Shown piece after piece: positions 43,731 through 55,860 of a DNA stretch of 64,000 bases (within the stretch, counting starts at the first letter, position 1; each line of letters begins with the position of its first letter). The notes under the pieces were generated by a model. The model was not told the origin of the DNA. It saw only the letters and a program-made list of their open reading frames with translations, and searched no databases. This stretch comes from Ophiosphaerella korrae (taxonomy: Eukaryota > Ascomycota > Dothideomycetes > Pleosporales > Phaeosphaeriaceae). Both the position numbers and the translations under genes were made by a program. The stretch lies in NCBI GenBank assembly GCA_028456385.1, contig JALNQF010000064.1:62001-126000 (forward strand), given 5' to 3'.

Positions 43731-44997
43731 GCAAAACCTTTCTCAATCTTCCACAACGCGATCGCCTCCCTACTAGTGCCCATATCTGAACCAAAAAGAA
43801 GCCGAACTAGTCAAGACTATGCCTGTCGGCCTGCAAATTCTTAATTCCTAATTTCCACTCTTAAATTGGCCACCCCAAAGGTGCCAGGCCGCTGATGCCC
43901 TGTATGTCTCGAGAGGAGTGACACGGTGTGGATTATTCCAGGGAAATGCTGTCACCAGTGTGGAACTCCTGTTAATTAAAGGGGCTCGTTAAAGGTAAAT
44001 ATTTGCCGTGAAATCCTTATACACGCTAACTGTAGGCAGGTAGCGCCTTGAGAGGCATCCTCGTTTATTGACAGTAGTGGGATGTTGGACGTTAAGCTCG
44101 GGTGTGAGGACTTCTTGAATGAAAATACACGGTCGAACTTTTGGCTAGATAGCGCATGTCGTGCTTTCCGTTTACCTAGGTAACGCAAGTTTGGTACTCA
44201 ATGCTATTCTTATCGTTATTTTCTCTACTTTTGCAGACACCGTGACCATCTCGCTTTATAGTCGCTATGGCAGGCTAGGATGTGCCTATAACCGCACAAC
44301 CTTATCAAATTGTTAATAGTACATGTTGTAAGAAGGTATCTCCGAAATAAAATTTAAGGCTAACGCCGGCTAGTCTATTCATTACCGTTAGCTATATTAA
44401 AAAGTGTCGTACGGGTTCACGTAGAATCTAATAAGGCGGTGCCATGGACTTCGTGAGCGTGTCGTTGCCAGTGCATCTTATGGTCTAAGTCGATCCGGCA
44501 AAGATTGTGTCTAATAGATGCTCCTTTCCCGATATTCGCTAAGTGCTTTCTCTTAAAATGGCTTGCTGAGGTCGCCTGATGTATAAAACGAGTAGGTGTG
44601 CCGTTCTGTTGGTAGTTCCTACCTAGGTAAACGAAACGAATCCTTGACCTTGTCTCCTTCCTTGTGAAGTGACACTTTTGTCAATCCTTCGCGCTGGTGG
44701 GGACAAGGTAGTCAGCACAGCTCCCCAGTTTGTAGTGCTGCGCGGCATTGTCGATGCCTCCGCGGTAACGCAGCGGCCGTAAAGGCTATATATCCTTACT
44801 TATTATCGTCACCTAGAACTTGATACTAGAACCGTGTTGCGATTCTCATTGTGCTTCTTCTCTAGCGCTTGAGCTACGCATAGAGTTAACAGACTACATT
44901 CACTTCAACCTGATGCGCCGCTTGCGTACCAGTCTCGGCCTCTGTATCCGCGGCTTCATGCGTGCCTTTTGGCTTGCGAGGGCGATTAAGGCCGTTG

Positions 44998-45027
44998 CTG
45001 CCGCCACCGCCACCGCCACCGCCAGGG
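44998..45027. repeat. (GCC)n trinucleotide repeat
   Basis: About eight CCGCCA-type trinucleotide units; on the minus strand they give a poly-Gly run in an unsupported short ORF. Confidence 0.8.
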
Positions 45028-45542
45028 CGCTCCTCACGCTGCGGACGCATAATCTGTATCTGCGACATCGTAATTATGTAGTAATAGTTGACCCGCGTAG
45101 AAGCGTGAGGAAGGGATAGAGAGCAAGGAAAGCTTGCGCACGACAATCAATGTTGTTGCTGTTGTTGTAAGGAACACAATCCTCTGAAGGCAGCTGGCGC
45201 ACCAGCTTCTTTGGCGTTGAGCGCCCTGTACCTTATTGCCTACTGCAATCGGAAGCCTACTTACTATAGTACACAGGCATGTTTGTATGCTCCGCGCCTG
45301 GCGCGCAACTTCACTTCACTTTTCAGCGCCACTTCTTGGTTGGCTCACCGCCCTGCGCACCAAACAAAGTAGATGTGTAGCTCAATGGAAACTAGGGCTT
45401 CTATTCGAATGTGAATGATTCTTGGCAATAGGAAGGCAATCAATTTACACAACAAATATCAAATATAATTTGAGAGATAATGAGAGCCTCACTAATAAGG
45501 TTTGACAATAAGCGGGCCTCCCATTAAATTACCAAAGGCTGA

Positions 45543-45960
45543 TCATTTGCCTTTCGAAGCATTGCGAGAAGGAAATACGTTCCAAGTGCCATCATCATGA
45601 GCATGAATGCTCAAAACACGGGTGCCTGATACAGTGTGGTAGCTGACAGTGACGACTTTCTTTGGTGTCACCGGAGTCTTTTGAAGACTGGTGTGGAGTG
45701 GTGCCCCTGAAGAAACAGCATGAGATTGCTGACTTACAAATGTTAAGGATGTAAAGGGGGTTGGCTCTTACTGAATTTTGGCATCGGTGACTTTAGAGTA
45801 CTAGGATGGAATCAGAGACAAGTGTGGCAACGCTGACCGCTTAACTCACCTCTTGCTCTATGGTCTTGGATGCCGTACTCACTGTCGACTGGAAGGCAGT
45901 GGGGAGCTCGGTTATGGCAATGCCCGAGTATCTCACGAGTCGTGCAGCAGTAGATTGCAT
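45543..45960 (-). CDS. Small hypothetical protein, ~100 aa
   Basis: Three exons on the minus strand. Exon 1 starts at MQSTAARLVRYSGIAITELP (45960) and ends after SKTIEQE at a GTGAGT donor. A short middle exon follows, and the last exon begins at an acceptor TTCTTCAG and encodes LHTSLQKTPVTPKKVVTVSY, then SGTRVLSIHAHDDGTWNVFP, ending KGK. The frame closes only if the middle exon uses the AAAG acceptor (SPMPKF...), not the nearer TAG. The N-terminus is weakly mitochondrial-presequence-like. No known domain. The coding call rests on phase and composition alone. Confidence 0.5.
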
Positions 45961-46832
45961 CGCGAATGAAAGGCAATAGGCAGGCTGATACAAAAATACC
46001 GAAGTTGTACTCGAAGGAAAAGCTTGAAGAATTTTACACCTGGGTATTTGACATGGGGTAGACTCTGCAGCGATGCTTGCACAATATATATGTATCTGAA
46101 GTACACGCCGCAATCAGTCCTCAGATGCGGCATCGGGATAGAGCAATATCCAAATCGTCTAGCAACATATTTAGCGCCGAGTGCAGTAATTTTAGAGCTC
46201 CCAAGGAGCTGCAGTTAAATTTAGATCCATCGCGTTTGTGACTAGTTATACAGTTGCAGAGATGACTTTTAGAACATAACTAATCAACCAGAGTAACGGA
46301 GTCGTTTCAAAAATCGATCGCCTACTATCCAGGAACATTAGGCGATATGCTTGAGTGTTGGAGTATGAATGATTGGGGAAGAATGACAGGCTGAAGGTGT
46401 TGTGTGCGGGTTGTTCTGACGCTCAAGCGCCGGGGAGAACTACCTACACACCCCCTCACATGTCCACACAAGTCATTAGTTTTTGAGTAGAAGATACTCA
46501 GGGATGCCAAAAGTTTTCAAAAAAAAAATTGAGAATCGAAGAGTCTATTTCTAAGGCTCTCTATTTATCTAATTTTCTTTCATCTTTCTTAGATTTTGCT
46601 GAATATAACTCGGAAACAAGTTCAGTGTTCCAAAACGCGAATGCAAAAGCAGAATGGTTACTATAATTAGAGTGGTTTAGCTCCAACATTAGAGCTTTCT
46701 GATTGGTCAGCGATGTAGAGAATGCTAAGAATGAGTGGTAGACTCTTCCTTGGGCGCACAGACCTTTCGCCATCCGTTTCGCGAAGCGCACCCCAACTCC
46801 CAAGGCCCAATGCTGCACTGTAATTCAGCGTC
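45961..46832. other. Intergenic region upstream of the SRPK-like gene
   Basis: About 870 bp between divergent genes with no supported ORF; a poly-A run at 46520-46528. It should contain both promoters. Confidence 0.5.
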
Positions 46833-48377
46833 ATGGCCTGTCGGATTCCGCCGTTTCTGAACCTTTTCATATATAGAAGATCGTCTGTTTTGCCTCGCCA
46901 GGTCTCGCAATATCTCTGCCGATACTCAACAATGTCCCATCGCAACCTCATTCGCTCTTTTCCGACCCGTGGGTTTGGACATGTTTCATTGGAAGACAAA
47001 TTCGAAGAAGAGAACCTACCCAGATATCATGCTGAGAGATTCTATCCTGTACGAATAGGTGATGTGTACAATGACCGTTACCAGATCCTGGCGAAGCTTG
47101 GGTTTGGCACCACTTCAACTATCTGGCTTTGCCGAGACCTCAAGTATGTATTTTATCTGTCAATCGTCAACACGACTTTTTTATTGTTTATTATCGAGCT
47201 GACGGACTTATTTCCCGAAGGCGGGATGATTTTTTGACCATGAAGGTGTGCGCCACAGAAGAGACTTTGGATTCAAGTGCAGACAATGAACTATCTATCT
47301 CACAATATCTTAACTCTAATGAAGCTGAGCATCCAGGAAAAAACTTCATTCGTTTAATCGTCGGCCACTTCTTGCTTCAAGACTCCGTCAGAAACCATCA
47401 ATGCCTGCTCTTTACTCCACTTGGCCTCAATTTTACTCAGTTGCGCAACCGGTTCCCCGAAAAGACTGTACCTAAACTATTGGTCCAGCACACCATGCAG
47501 ATTCTGCTCATAGGATTCGACTTTCTACACCAAGTCGGTGTTGTACATACAGGTGAACTCATTCTGCAATGATAACCTGATCTCGGAATTCGGTTGACTG
47601 AACCCAGACATATCGCCAAACAATCTCCTTCTCGGCCTGACAGACAAAGCTGTGCTTTCAGATATAGAGAAATCAGAATTAGAAAATCCATCATATCGAA
47701 AAACATTACCAGATCGGACGATACACATGTCGCACAAAATGCCAGTCACCGGCGGGGTGCCAAAGATCTGCGACTTTGGAGCGGCGAGGATCGGCGCAGA
47801 GCACTCTGGCGATGTCATGCCTGGGCAGTATCGGGCCCCCGAAGTTATTCTAGGTATGGAGTGGGACTCAAAGATTGATATTTGGGCAGTCGCACTCACT
47901 GTAAGTTTACTCAATAACAATATGTGATCATGCTCAAATCGTTCAGACCTGGGACCTTCTTCAAGGCAATTATCTATTCAACGCTTCCAAGGACGGGGTG
48001 CTGCATGACGAGCGACATCTCGCTGAGATGGTTTCGCTCATGGGTCCGCCCCCAAAAGAGTTCCTAGAAAGGAGCGAAAACTGCCGCAAATACTGGGATC
48101 ACGAAGGTATTGCCTCTGCCGTTGCATATTGACCAAAGCTAACGAACTAGGCAACTGGATTGCCGAAACGCCGATTCCTGATCAATCACTCGAAACTCGT
48201 AATAAGCATTTCAGTGGCGAGGATGGACAACTGTTGCTTCAATTCATGAGAAAAATCGTTCGCTGGCTTCCAGAGGAGAGACCAACGGCCGAAGATCTCT
48301 ACAAAGACGCATTCATATATCAGAATCCTATTGGTTCCAGCGCGAGAGACGAAAGCGACTCCACCGAACCGATCTAA
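46833..48377 (+). CDS. SRPK-like serine/threonine protein kinase
   Basis: Five exons with four GT-AG introns, about 410 aa. The introns follow CRDLK, VVHT, VALT and DHEG, and each splice restores conserved kinase sequence. Key motifs seen: Gly-rich loop [13 protein letters not shown], the Lys in FLTMKVCA, the catalytic loop HTDISPNN (HxDxxxxN, formed across intron 2), DFG in [10 protein letters not shown], and [20 protein letters not shown]. The catalytic HTD instead of HRD, and the [20 protein letters not shown] segment before the kinase core, are typical of SR-protein kinases. A second candidate start is MSHRN at 46932; the first ATG (46833) adds an Arg/hydrophobic leader ([16 protein letters not shown]) that could be presequence-like. 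Such SRPK-like paralogues are frequent in accessory fungal regions. Substrate not inferable. Confidence 0.88.
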
Positions 48378-49335
48378 TGAGTGCTAAACTCTCAACTAAT
48401 TATGGATGCTTATTCGAGACCTCACCATCGCGCTAATGGTGAACCGCTCTGACATACTCCGCTTAGCAATTTCCTATTTCAATACAGCATACCTTTCCTT
48501 TAATTTTTCAGTATTTCCCTCTTTTACGATCACGGCTTTACGTGCGACACTTTTGTCAACATATGCTGTGCTTCGGTACACAGGACATCTTGTCACGTGC
48601 TTCCAGCTCCCACACTTGAAGAGCGGATCCCAAAACTGGGACCCCCAACAGGCTCACATTGATTCGAAAACTCTCTCATCGCATACGCCGTGACAACCTA
48701 GATAATCAGAGACCCGAAATCGGGATCGCGAGTAAGGCTGAGCAGAAGTATAGGTAGCCCGGAGATATTGAGATTTCCATTATCAGTAACCTGAGGCATT
48801 ACGATTTTCATCGTGAGCAAGCATGATCCAGGCTGAGCGGAAGTTGAGCCAAAATAAAAATTGCGACATTTTCCTGCTTATGTCACATTAATGTGGCCCA
48901 TTTTTTTCTAGGTGGGGGTGCAAGTACGATTTTGCTGATGCACTACACCAAAATTGACTTACCTAGTCGGGTGCATACCAAGAGTAGATTTGACTCACAT
49001 TAATAAAATCAGTTCAACTCAACTCAATTCTCACTCCTGTTCACATAATCAATCAGTAGCCATCAAATCTGACGCGGGCAACGCTCCAGCTCAACAAAGG
49101 GCAACCCTTGGGCACGAGAGTCATCAAAGAAACTTACGAAGAATATCAGTAGCAGCCAGAAGGCAGATGATAGACAGACAACTCAATCGATTCCATTCTA
49201 ATTTTGAGTTGCATCAGTGACTCAGTGACTCAGTGACCATTAAGTCTGACAATTAAGAGTCTCACTGCCTCAAACCGAGCATCTTCAACGAGGTGCAAAT
49301 CTCCTGGCCGCCCACAACCACTAATCAAACTCAAT
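48378..49335. other. Intergenic region upstream of the gag-like ORF
   Basis: About 960 bp. No LTR pair could be found by eye. The stretch just before 49336 is A/C-rich with repeated CTCAACTCAATTC-type short direct motifs, as in retrotransposon leaders. Confidence 0.45.
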
Positions 49336-50330
49336 ATGAGCCACTTATCGAATCGCGACGATACAGTGGTCCTCATGGATCACAACAGCTGGCCAGTATG
49401 GTATCATCAACTCAAGATGATTTGCGACCCAATGGGCATCTGGCCTATCGTCAATCCAGACGACGCTACTGAACCGATGCCGAAGCCAGTGGCTCCTATC
49501 GAACCAGATATCAGTGACTACGAGCCAGTAAGGACAATAGCTGTTACAAGCACCTCTGGTCCGGCAATGTCACGATCCACTCACTCACATTCAGCTGCAA
49601 CACCTCAAGCTCCGATACGGAGAACTGAGCTATTATCAGCTGGACTTGAGACCTTCAAGGAGGATAGCAATCTGTATACCAAACAGATGACTGCTTTCCA
49701 GTTCAGGCACGAGCTACACAAAGAACAGAAGGATGAGCTAAGCAAAGTGGTGAATCACATTATCAAGACTGTGCCAATGCATCTCCATTTGAGCTGCTGC
49801 AAGCTAAATCAACCAACCAAGATATGGGTCGAGAACTTGAGAGATACGCTCGGTGTAGACCCAGATGAGCGACGTGATGAAGCAAGACAAAAGTACCACG
49901 CTGCTCTTAAGCCGATGAGATCTCCAAACAATTGGGATACGTGGCTAATTGAATACGACCTAGCCGCTACTCTTGCTGAAACAGAAGGAGTAAGTGAGCT
50001 GAAGAACAATCGAGATGTGATAAAAGACTTTCTGGTCGCTGTTCAAAAGGTCGCCTCTGTGTGGGTAACAACCTTCTCCGGTCCTGGAGTGAACAAATCG
50101 ACCATATACAGAAAGGAGATGATGAAACTCTTCCGAGACTATATGATGCAAACTTATCCAGTGCAAAGAAAGCAGCCGAAAGCTATTGGATCGGTATATG
50201 TGACCAGCGGTGTCGGTGAATCCGACTGGAATACATAGGGGGACGCCTCCGGTGTATTGGACAATGGAGCGCCGTCTGCCTCATCACAGGGCACCCGAGA
50301 GAGACCTTGGCAGAAACATTTACGAGCAAC
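49336..50330 (+). pseudogene. Copia-type retrotransposon gag, interrupted
   Basis: An open frame of 300 aa, starting MSHLSNRDDTVVLMDHNSWP, has the features of fungal Ty1/copia gag: the VLMDHNSWPVWYHQLK start (DUF4219/UBN2-like), WPIVNPD, a later KIWVENLRDTLGVDP, and SPNNWDTWLIEYDLAATLAE. It stops at TAG after ESDWNT (50236-50238). The same frame continues as GDASGVLDNGAPSASSQGTR, then RERPWQKHLRATD, up to a second stop near 50330, so the TAG is probably a nonsense change. No protease, integrase or reverse transcriptase follows, and no LTR is visible. Confidence 0.7.
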
Positions 50331-50720
50331 TGACTAATCAAGCAAGCGAGCCTTCAAAGGTACCAGCAGAGACTGTCTCGCTTGTGGGCAACCGACTCAT
50401 GAACTTGAAAACTGCTACTCAAGACTCTTGTTATGTGGCGTCACAGTCTTTCTAGTATGATTTCGGAGCTTGTTATAAATCTTAGGCTAGATAGTAGCGA
50501 CAACATTACAGCTTGCGTTGCCTTTACAGCCTTATTGGAGGGGTTGGAAACAAGGAGAAGTCCTAGCAATTTGAATGTAGTGATTCCGAGGGGAAACAGG
50601 CATGTTTACAACAGGGTCGAATTAATAGAGAACCTTTAGTCTGGACCCTTGTACGTATTTACGTGCACACACACACACACACACACAATGTGAACGCCGC
50701 AATTCTAGGATACTTATGCA
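50239..50720. other. Region between gag remnant and FAD monooxygenase
   Basis: It contains the tail of the gag reading and an (AC)n microsatellite at about 50664-50688. No integrase or LTR sequence is evident. Confidence 0.5.
50664..50688. repeat. (CA)n microsatellite
   Basis: About twelve CA dinucleotides, read directly. Confidence 0.9.
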
Positions 50721-51905
50721 TTATATCAAGGGCGTATGCTCATCGATCTTTGCCCCAAATTGCGTAGATGCTTGTGCATAGCTCTTCTTGACAGCCTCGC
50801 TTCCGTATATGCGCATTTCCTTTTCATATGCTTCGGTCAGGCCCTCTTTGTACCCACCAGCCTCAATCAACAACTTGCCTAAGAGTGCAGAATCAATAAC
50901 CGCAGTGTTGGCTCCGTTACCGCCAGCAGGCGTCATGGCATGTACCGCATCTCCAATCAGCGTCACGCGAGGATCATTGGGCCATTCTGGTACGCCATCA
51001 GGTGACGAGCAGGTGATCTTCCAGAACGCAGCTTCTGATTCTACCATATTGTCGAAAAGCGGCTTGACGCGCGGATGCCAGTGGCTCGTCAGATGTTTCG
51101 CAATATCTGCCGCCGCCTTACCAATGATGGAAAAATCGTCATTGGGGGCTTTGATGACGCCTGGCGTGCTTCCCATTGTCCAGCCGAAGACGATATCTGG
51201 GTTATCCATGTCCTTGGCGCGCACATTGGTGATGAGGTAGACACTGCCATTGGGCTGAGTTTTGTCATCTACCAAGCGAAAGACGCCTTCTCCCAGCCCC
51301 TTGAATGCGGTGGTGGGTGCCTGGCCGTGTATCCCACGGGCGCCAAGGTCATACACCTTGATGGCTCCGTTAGTGAGCTGTTTGGCAATGGCAGACTTTA
51401 CACCATCGCCGCCGATGAGCATGCTGCCTTCTTCCGACTTGCTGCCATCTGCGAAGATGGCCCGCACGCCGTCGCTTGTCTTCTCGTAGCCTACGACATG
51501 ACTCGACCAACGAATGTGCTCTTCGCCGCCCTCAAGGAACAGCGCGCGCATATCGCCTCGTGAAATGCCTATGACCTTTCCATCGCGGCTGATCAGCGAT
51601 TCGCGCACGACGCTGGCGTGTTCTCCGCCCAGCGACTCGCCTGTCAGGGGGTCGATGGCCGCGAAGCCTACACCACCCGTCTTGCCGCACGCGTCGTAGA
51701 ATTTCTGGAAGCCTTCTGGCCCGAGAACAGATTCGATGGCATCCAGTCCTTCTCTGGATAGACGCAGCCGGTAGCCTTGGGCGCGGAATACGATGGAGGC
51801 ATCGCGTTCGAAGACGCGGAACGCGATGTTGGAGCGTCGGAGGGCGCGGGCGAGGAGCAGCGACGCTATGCCCCCACCGGAGATGAGGATTGGCTTTTGC
51901 GACAT
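50721..51905 (-). CDS. FAD-dependent monooxygenase (PHBH/salicylate hydroxylase type)
   Basis: 394 aa from the ATG at 51905; the open frame extends further upstream (to 52067) but that part (RLPTFAILHAPALATQQLAH) has no family similarity. Seen: an N-terminal FAD-binding Rossmann motif ISGGGIASLLLARALRRSNI (GxGxxG variant), VFERDASIVFRAQGYRLRLS, the DG motif MLIGGDGVKSAIAKQL, and the second FAD motif TLIGDAVHAMTPAGGNGANT near 305-325. This is a class A flavoprotein monooxygenase; members hydroxylate aromatic or polyketide-like compounds with NAD(P)H and O2. No intron is needed. The C-terminus ends EHTPLI. Confidence 0.9.
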   Translation of the reverse strand: MSQKPILISGGGIASLLLARALRRSNIAFRVFERDASIVFRAQGYRLRLSREGLDAIESVLGPEGFQKFYDACGKTGGVGFAAIDPLTGESLGGEHASVVRESLISRDGKVIGISRGDMRALFLEGGEEHIRWSSHVVGYEKTSDGVRAIFADGSKSEEGSMLIGGDGVKSAIAKQLTNGAIKVYDLGARGIHGQAPTTAFKGLGEGVFRLVDDKTQPNGSVYLITNVRAKDMDNPDIVFGWTMGSTPGVIKAPNDDFSIIGKAAADIAKHLTSHWHPRVKPLFDNMVESEAAFWKITCSSPDGVPEWPNDPRVTLIGDAVHAMTPAGGNGANTAVIDSALLGKLLIEAGGYKEGLTEAYEKEMRIYGSEAVKKSYAQASTQFGAKIDEHTPLI

Positions 51906-52566
51906 GATGCGCGGCGGCGCACTCGAAGTTTTTGGAGTGAGGGGTGGAGCTGTAGTTGCTTCATCTTCAAAAAAAAAAAGCGGTTGGCCGTCGTGGTACA
52001 AATGATGAGCGAGCTGCTGCGTTGCCAACGCCGGCGCGTGTAAGATTGCGAATGTAGGGAGACGCAAGATGTGCTCAACATGTCGTGCTCAACATGTTTG
52101 CTAAGCAGCGCGCATACCGGAACCCCGACCCCCGACGGCTTGTGTAAGTCTACCATTAGTGTGTGTGTGCTCTTTCTCTGTCTTACCAAGCAATTAATAA
52201 AAGTTTCTCATTTTGGCTCTGCCTTGGCTCGTCATTCCCCGCGGGCCTGCCGGTGACCGCCGGCGAATGATGTTGAGCCGCGTAAAAATTGTCACGATGC
52301 TCTCTCTCTTCAACTGTCTTATTAATGCAGCCTCTAGTGCTCGGGGCTATTGTACATCCATATTCCGTTCCTGCACAAAATTACTTGGTTCGCAAGAATA
52401 AGAACTCATCAAAGAAGCGGGGTAGAAGCCTATTTGCCTATTGATGTAAAATGAAGAAGTAGTAAAATGCCAGTCTAATTACCCGCACATTTGTCCGCAA
52501 CGATGAAATCTAAAATCTAATAACGAAAAATCAGGGATGTAGGAGCCTAGCATCAATTTTCAATTT
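51906..52566. other. Intergenic region between FAD monooxygenase and TAP-like gene
   Basis: Holds the upstream region of the monooxygenase, with a poly-A run near 51970, and the 3' flank of the hydrolase gene. No further gene is supported. Confidence 0.5.
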
Positions 52567-54263
52567 TCACTCTTCAGTCCATGCCTCAGCTGGCCCGCCG
52601 AAATAGTATTCCGCCTTGACGTCTGTCTTGCATAGTACGTCTTTTTCGGGCACGGTACCATCGGCAAAGTATTTCGCAATGATCGCGTTGGCACATTTAG
52701 AGGGCGCAGCCGAGACCGAATGGCCAGGGCCATCAACAAATACGGCACCTGATCCATTGAAGAGTTTCTTCATATTGTGAACGGAGCTGGCCGGGGTGAC
52801 TGGGTCGCCGAGCGTGTTCACGAACAGGACCGGGGCCTTGGGACTTATGGTCTTGAAACCAGGAAAGAGCTGGCTTTTGGGTGGGATGATTCCAAAGCCA
52901 GCACCGATAAGGCTGGATCTCACATGTTAGCAAGTCATGTTATATACGAGCTTAGGGGTGAAGGAGTTACCCATTACTCGAGGCCCATGGCAAAGCACCA
53001 TATGGAGCTGTAGCCTCGAGCTTTTCGGCTGCTGCTTTCCACTGTCCGTATGTTTTCCAAGGGTATCTTCCAGCTATGTCAACACTCGTGATAACATCGA
53101 GTGCAATCCCTTTCAGTTCATCTGTCCAAGGTGAAGTGGCTCTCTTTGCCAACTTTGCTGATGAAAAATGGCCAAGTGCTGCTTCCACTGTGGCATTGAC
53201 AACTGAAAGATAGCCCGTGGCATTGGAGCTTGGAGTGTATAGCATCTGGCCAATAGCGCCCAAAAACTCGGATCTCTTGGGTTGATCCAATCCGAAAACA
53301 ACGGTGTCGAAGATGTCCTTCACTTGTTGAGGAGATTTATTGCCCTCTGCCAAATCACACCACTGTTCCCCTGCTTGGGAACATAGACTAGCAAAAAGCT
53401 CAATTGCGTGAGCCCAATCGTCATTCCCAGATGGTTCCCAGCCTTGATAGTGAGCAACGCCATAAACATTACCGTCGAGAAGAATACGGCGGATTCGGTC
53501 AGGATACATAGCTACGAGTGTTTGCCCGATGAGAGTGCCGTACGAGACTCCATAATAATTGATGAGCGCCTTTTCAGGATCTTTACCTCTTGTTGCTGCT
53601 TGCAGTTTGGTAAAGTGCATCAAGTCCTGAACAACTGCTGACGATCCGACATATTTTGCCCGTGTATCCTTGTTTGCAATTGTACAATCCTGATGTGCTT
53701 TGAGACTGGAGTCCCAAATCTCAGTGAGATTACCAAGGCCATGAGTGGCTCTGCGCTTAAGCATCGTGCTGTTGCTATTAGGACATTCCAGTCTGGGTGC
53801 TGTTAGAAAAACGCCCCTTGGATCGAAGCTGACTGGGTTATAGCCCCATCGTTTGGCAAATATCGGGCCCCACCCCAAAAGCTGGAGGACGCCAGATTCG
53901 CCAGGGCCACCTGTAATTCACCTTAGCTCCTCTCTACTGTGCGAAAGATAAGTTTAGCATCTTACCTGGATTGAATAACAGGTCTTCGGCGTTTTCATTA
54001 ACTAGATATCTGATGAATGCAACCTTTGTAGTTCCAGCTTTGGTGTTTTCATAGTCCAGAGGAACCGTTAAATAAGCACACTGGAACTTTGGTAAATAAC
54101 AATTCACCCATGTCAAATTGGCAGATGGAACCACATCGGCGAATGTAGTTCCTGCTGTTCCGTTGCTTTGTCGTGGTTGGAGGATTGGAGCACGAGATGC
54201 TGGGGCGGCAGCCACTAAAGTGGAAAGAATGCCAGTGAAAAGAAGGAATGAAACTGATACCAT
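52567..54263 (-). CDS. Secreted TAP-like alpha/beta hydrolase (peptidase S33)
   Basis: Three exons: 53966-54263, 52971-53910 and 52567-52918, 529 aa. The start MVSVSFLLFTGILSTLVAAA (54263) is a signal peptide. After splicing intron 1 the oxyanion-hole segment NPGGPGESGVLQLLGWG appears, followed by PVSFDPRGVFLTAP, the nucleophile elbow YYGVSYGTLIGQT (Ser in GVSYG), and after intron 2 the C-terminal TAP domain with FVNTLGDPVTPASSVHNMKK (Asp of the triad) and GPGHSVSAAPSKC (His). N-glycosylation sites (NGT, NLT, NST, NAT) are frequent, consistent with secretion. The family includes tripeptidyl aminopeptidase-like and lipase-like members; substrate is not known. Confidence 0.93.
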
Positions 54264-55860
54264 GATTGTAGAACTTGGAGGCAAATGGTTGGCCTGAATT
54301 GCATGAACAAAGGAGGACTTGAAGTGCAGTCTTTGGACTTATAACTCATTCCATCAAAACAACACTTTCTCAAATAGAGAAATGGGCATCTGCTATGCGC
54401 TTTTACTTGATGTCAGCAATAATTATGGAGTTTTCATAGAGTTGGGGCTGACAGTGGCCTTGGGCGTGCTTGTGGTGGCTAATGCAAAGAAACATTCCAC
54501 TTCTCACTGCTGCGCCTCGTAGGCCTGGTGCTCCACACTCTTCGACAAGTCAAAGGCTAGAGTGGCGGAGTTATTCTTAGAATGAGCAGCGAATGAGAAG
54601 CAAGCTGGCAGAATATGTTTGAGGTGTTGCCTAACCCGGCCAATGGGTTCGCTTAGCGCTTGAAATATCATGAGATTTGATTTGATCGTTTAGACGCATG
54701 GTGCATGTTGGTGGATCTGCAGCTGAAAAGATCAGACAGATGAGAAGTCTTTGGGGCCGTCAAGTTACAAGGCGCCCAAAGCTGCAAAACGTACGCGTAG
54801 CTCTCGTACTTGGCACTGTGTATCTCCAATTGATCAAGGAAGCCGCTATAACATTGTTCGCCCTACACCTAACTATCAAATAATCAAACAAGTTTCCTTG
54901 TTTGGTAAATCGATTCGATGATGGCCAGTAAGTGTCAATCAGACATGTTTACGAATTTCATGACGCATCAAATCTATTCATGCCTTTATTTATTATTGTA
55001 GATTGTTGATGTGAGCAGTTTCAAAAACAGGGCGTAATCCTCCATTGCGCGAATAAAATCATCAAAGGTGCACCTCGTGCACAGGTCAAGATGAAGTCAA
55101 GTCAGACAGGGGAAGACCAGCTTAGCAGCACGCGGCGACAGAGCATGCTCATTCGTAGTTACCCAGCCTGTTTTTGCGATTACCATCTAGGCTGGTCATT
55201 GGCTCCTGCCGTGCTACACATTTGCTCATTGGTGTCACCCCGAAGATCCAGACTGTAAAAAAAATGCCAAACTTTGCTTTCACTGAGGGTGTAGCAGGTG
55301 GTTCGTGACCTCTTTGCCGTCGGAGCATCAGCGCAAGAGCATCTTGTGATATGTTCGAAGTATGGGGATTTACGGCACGCCTTCATGTTGTGCTCTCCCA
55401 CCGTTTCGCGATAATGCAAGCGACATGCGATATAGCCGGAACAGTTGCCACATGGGGTGAAGCTGCCGCCGAACAAGGACTCCGATCACATACAGCCGAG
55501 CAAGCCACCCCGCACCCTACCTTGTGGGGAAAACAATGTAGTGTCTACTACCTTCTGCGAAAGGCTAGTCTACCTTGGCGAGATCATTCAACGGCGGGTT
55601 AATTACTACTACGGCGCTATTGCTATATCGATTTCTCCGCCGGGTACAGCATAAAGCTTTATGGAAGGCGGAGGTTGAATAGCCCGTGGCCCACGCTCCA
55701 CTACGTGATGTCATATGCAGTGCTTGCAGCATGATTGGGGCGGGTGAATCTATATAATCACCCCTTGGGTCCAACATGATGCGTACCTGAACTTGCAAAA
55801 CTGAATGTGTAGCCCTTGGACACTGGACCTCAACCGGCCTCTTCCTCTCTACCACTCACC
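54264..55860. other. 1.6-kb divergent intergenic region
   Basis: Between the TAP-like gene and the GH2 gene, which are transcribed away from each other. No coding signal. A large regulatory region upstream of two secreted enzymes; no specific binding site is claimed. Confidence 0.5.

Larger units (their letters stand above)
41397..45542. other. Accessory stretch of repeats and decayed sequence
   Basis: Over 4 kb with no intact gene. It holds an inverted-repeat family (41440-42710), an ~84-bp tandem repeat (41940-42150), microsatellites, and two short minus-strand ORFs (42773-43009 and 43059-43256) with protein-like composition (DGWEDEAFPIGDEVTRQFQV; VCPTIEVSFRVLAACIEGYI) that may be exons of one lost gene. 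From 43430 to 44820 the sequence is AT-rich and featureless. A 60-codon Gly-rich frame starting MSQIQIMRPQREERP (minus, ~45068-44886) is not supported by anything else. Confidence 0.5.

Noticed and set aside
44886..45146. Poly-Gly minus-strand ORF (REERPGGGGGGGGSNG)
   Set aside because: Created by a GCC repeat; no other support.
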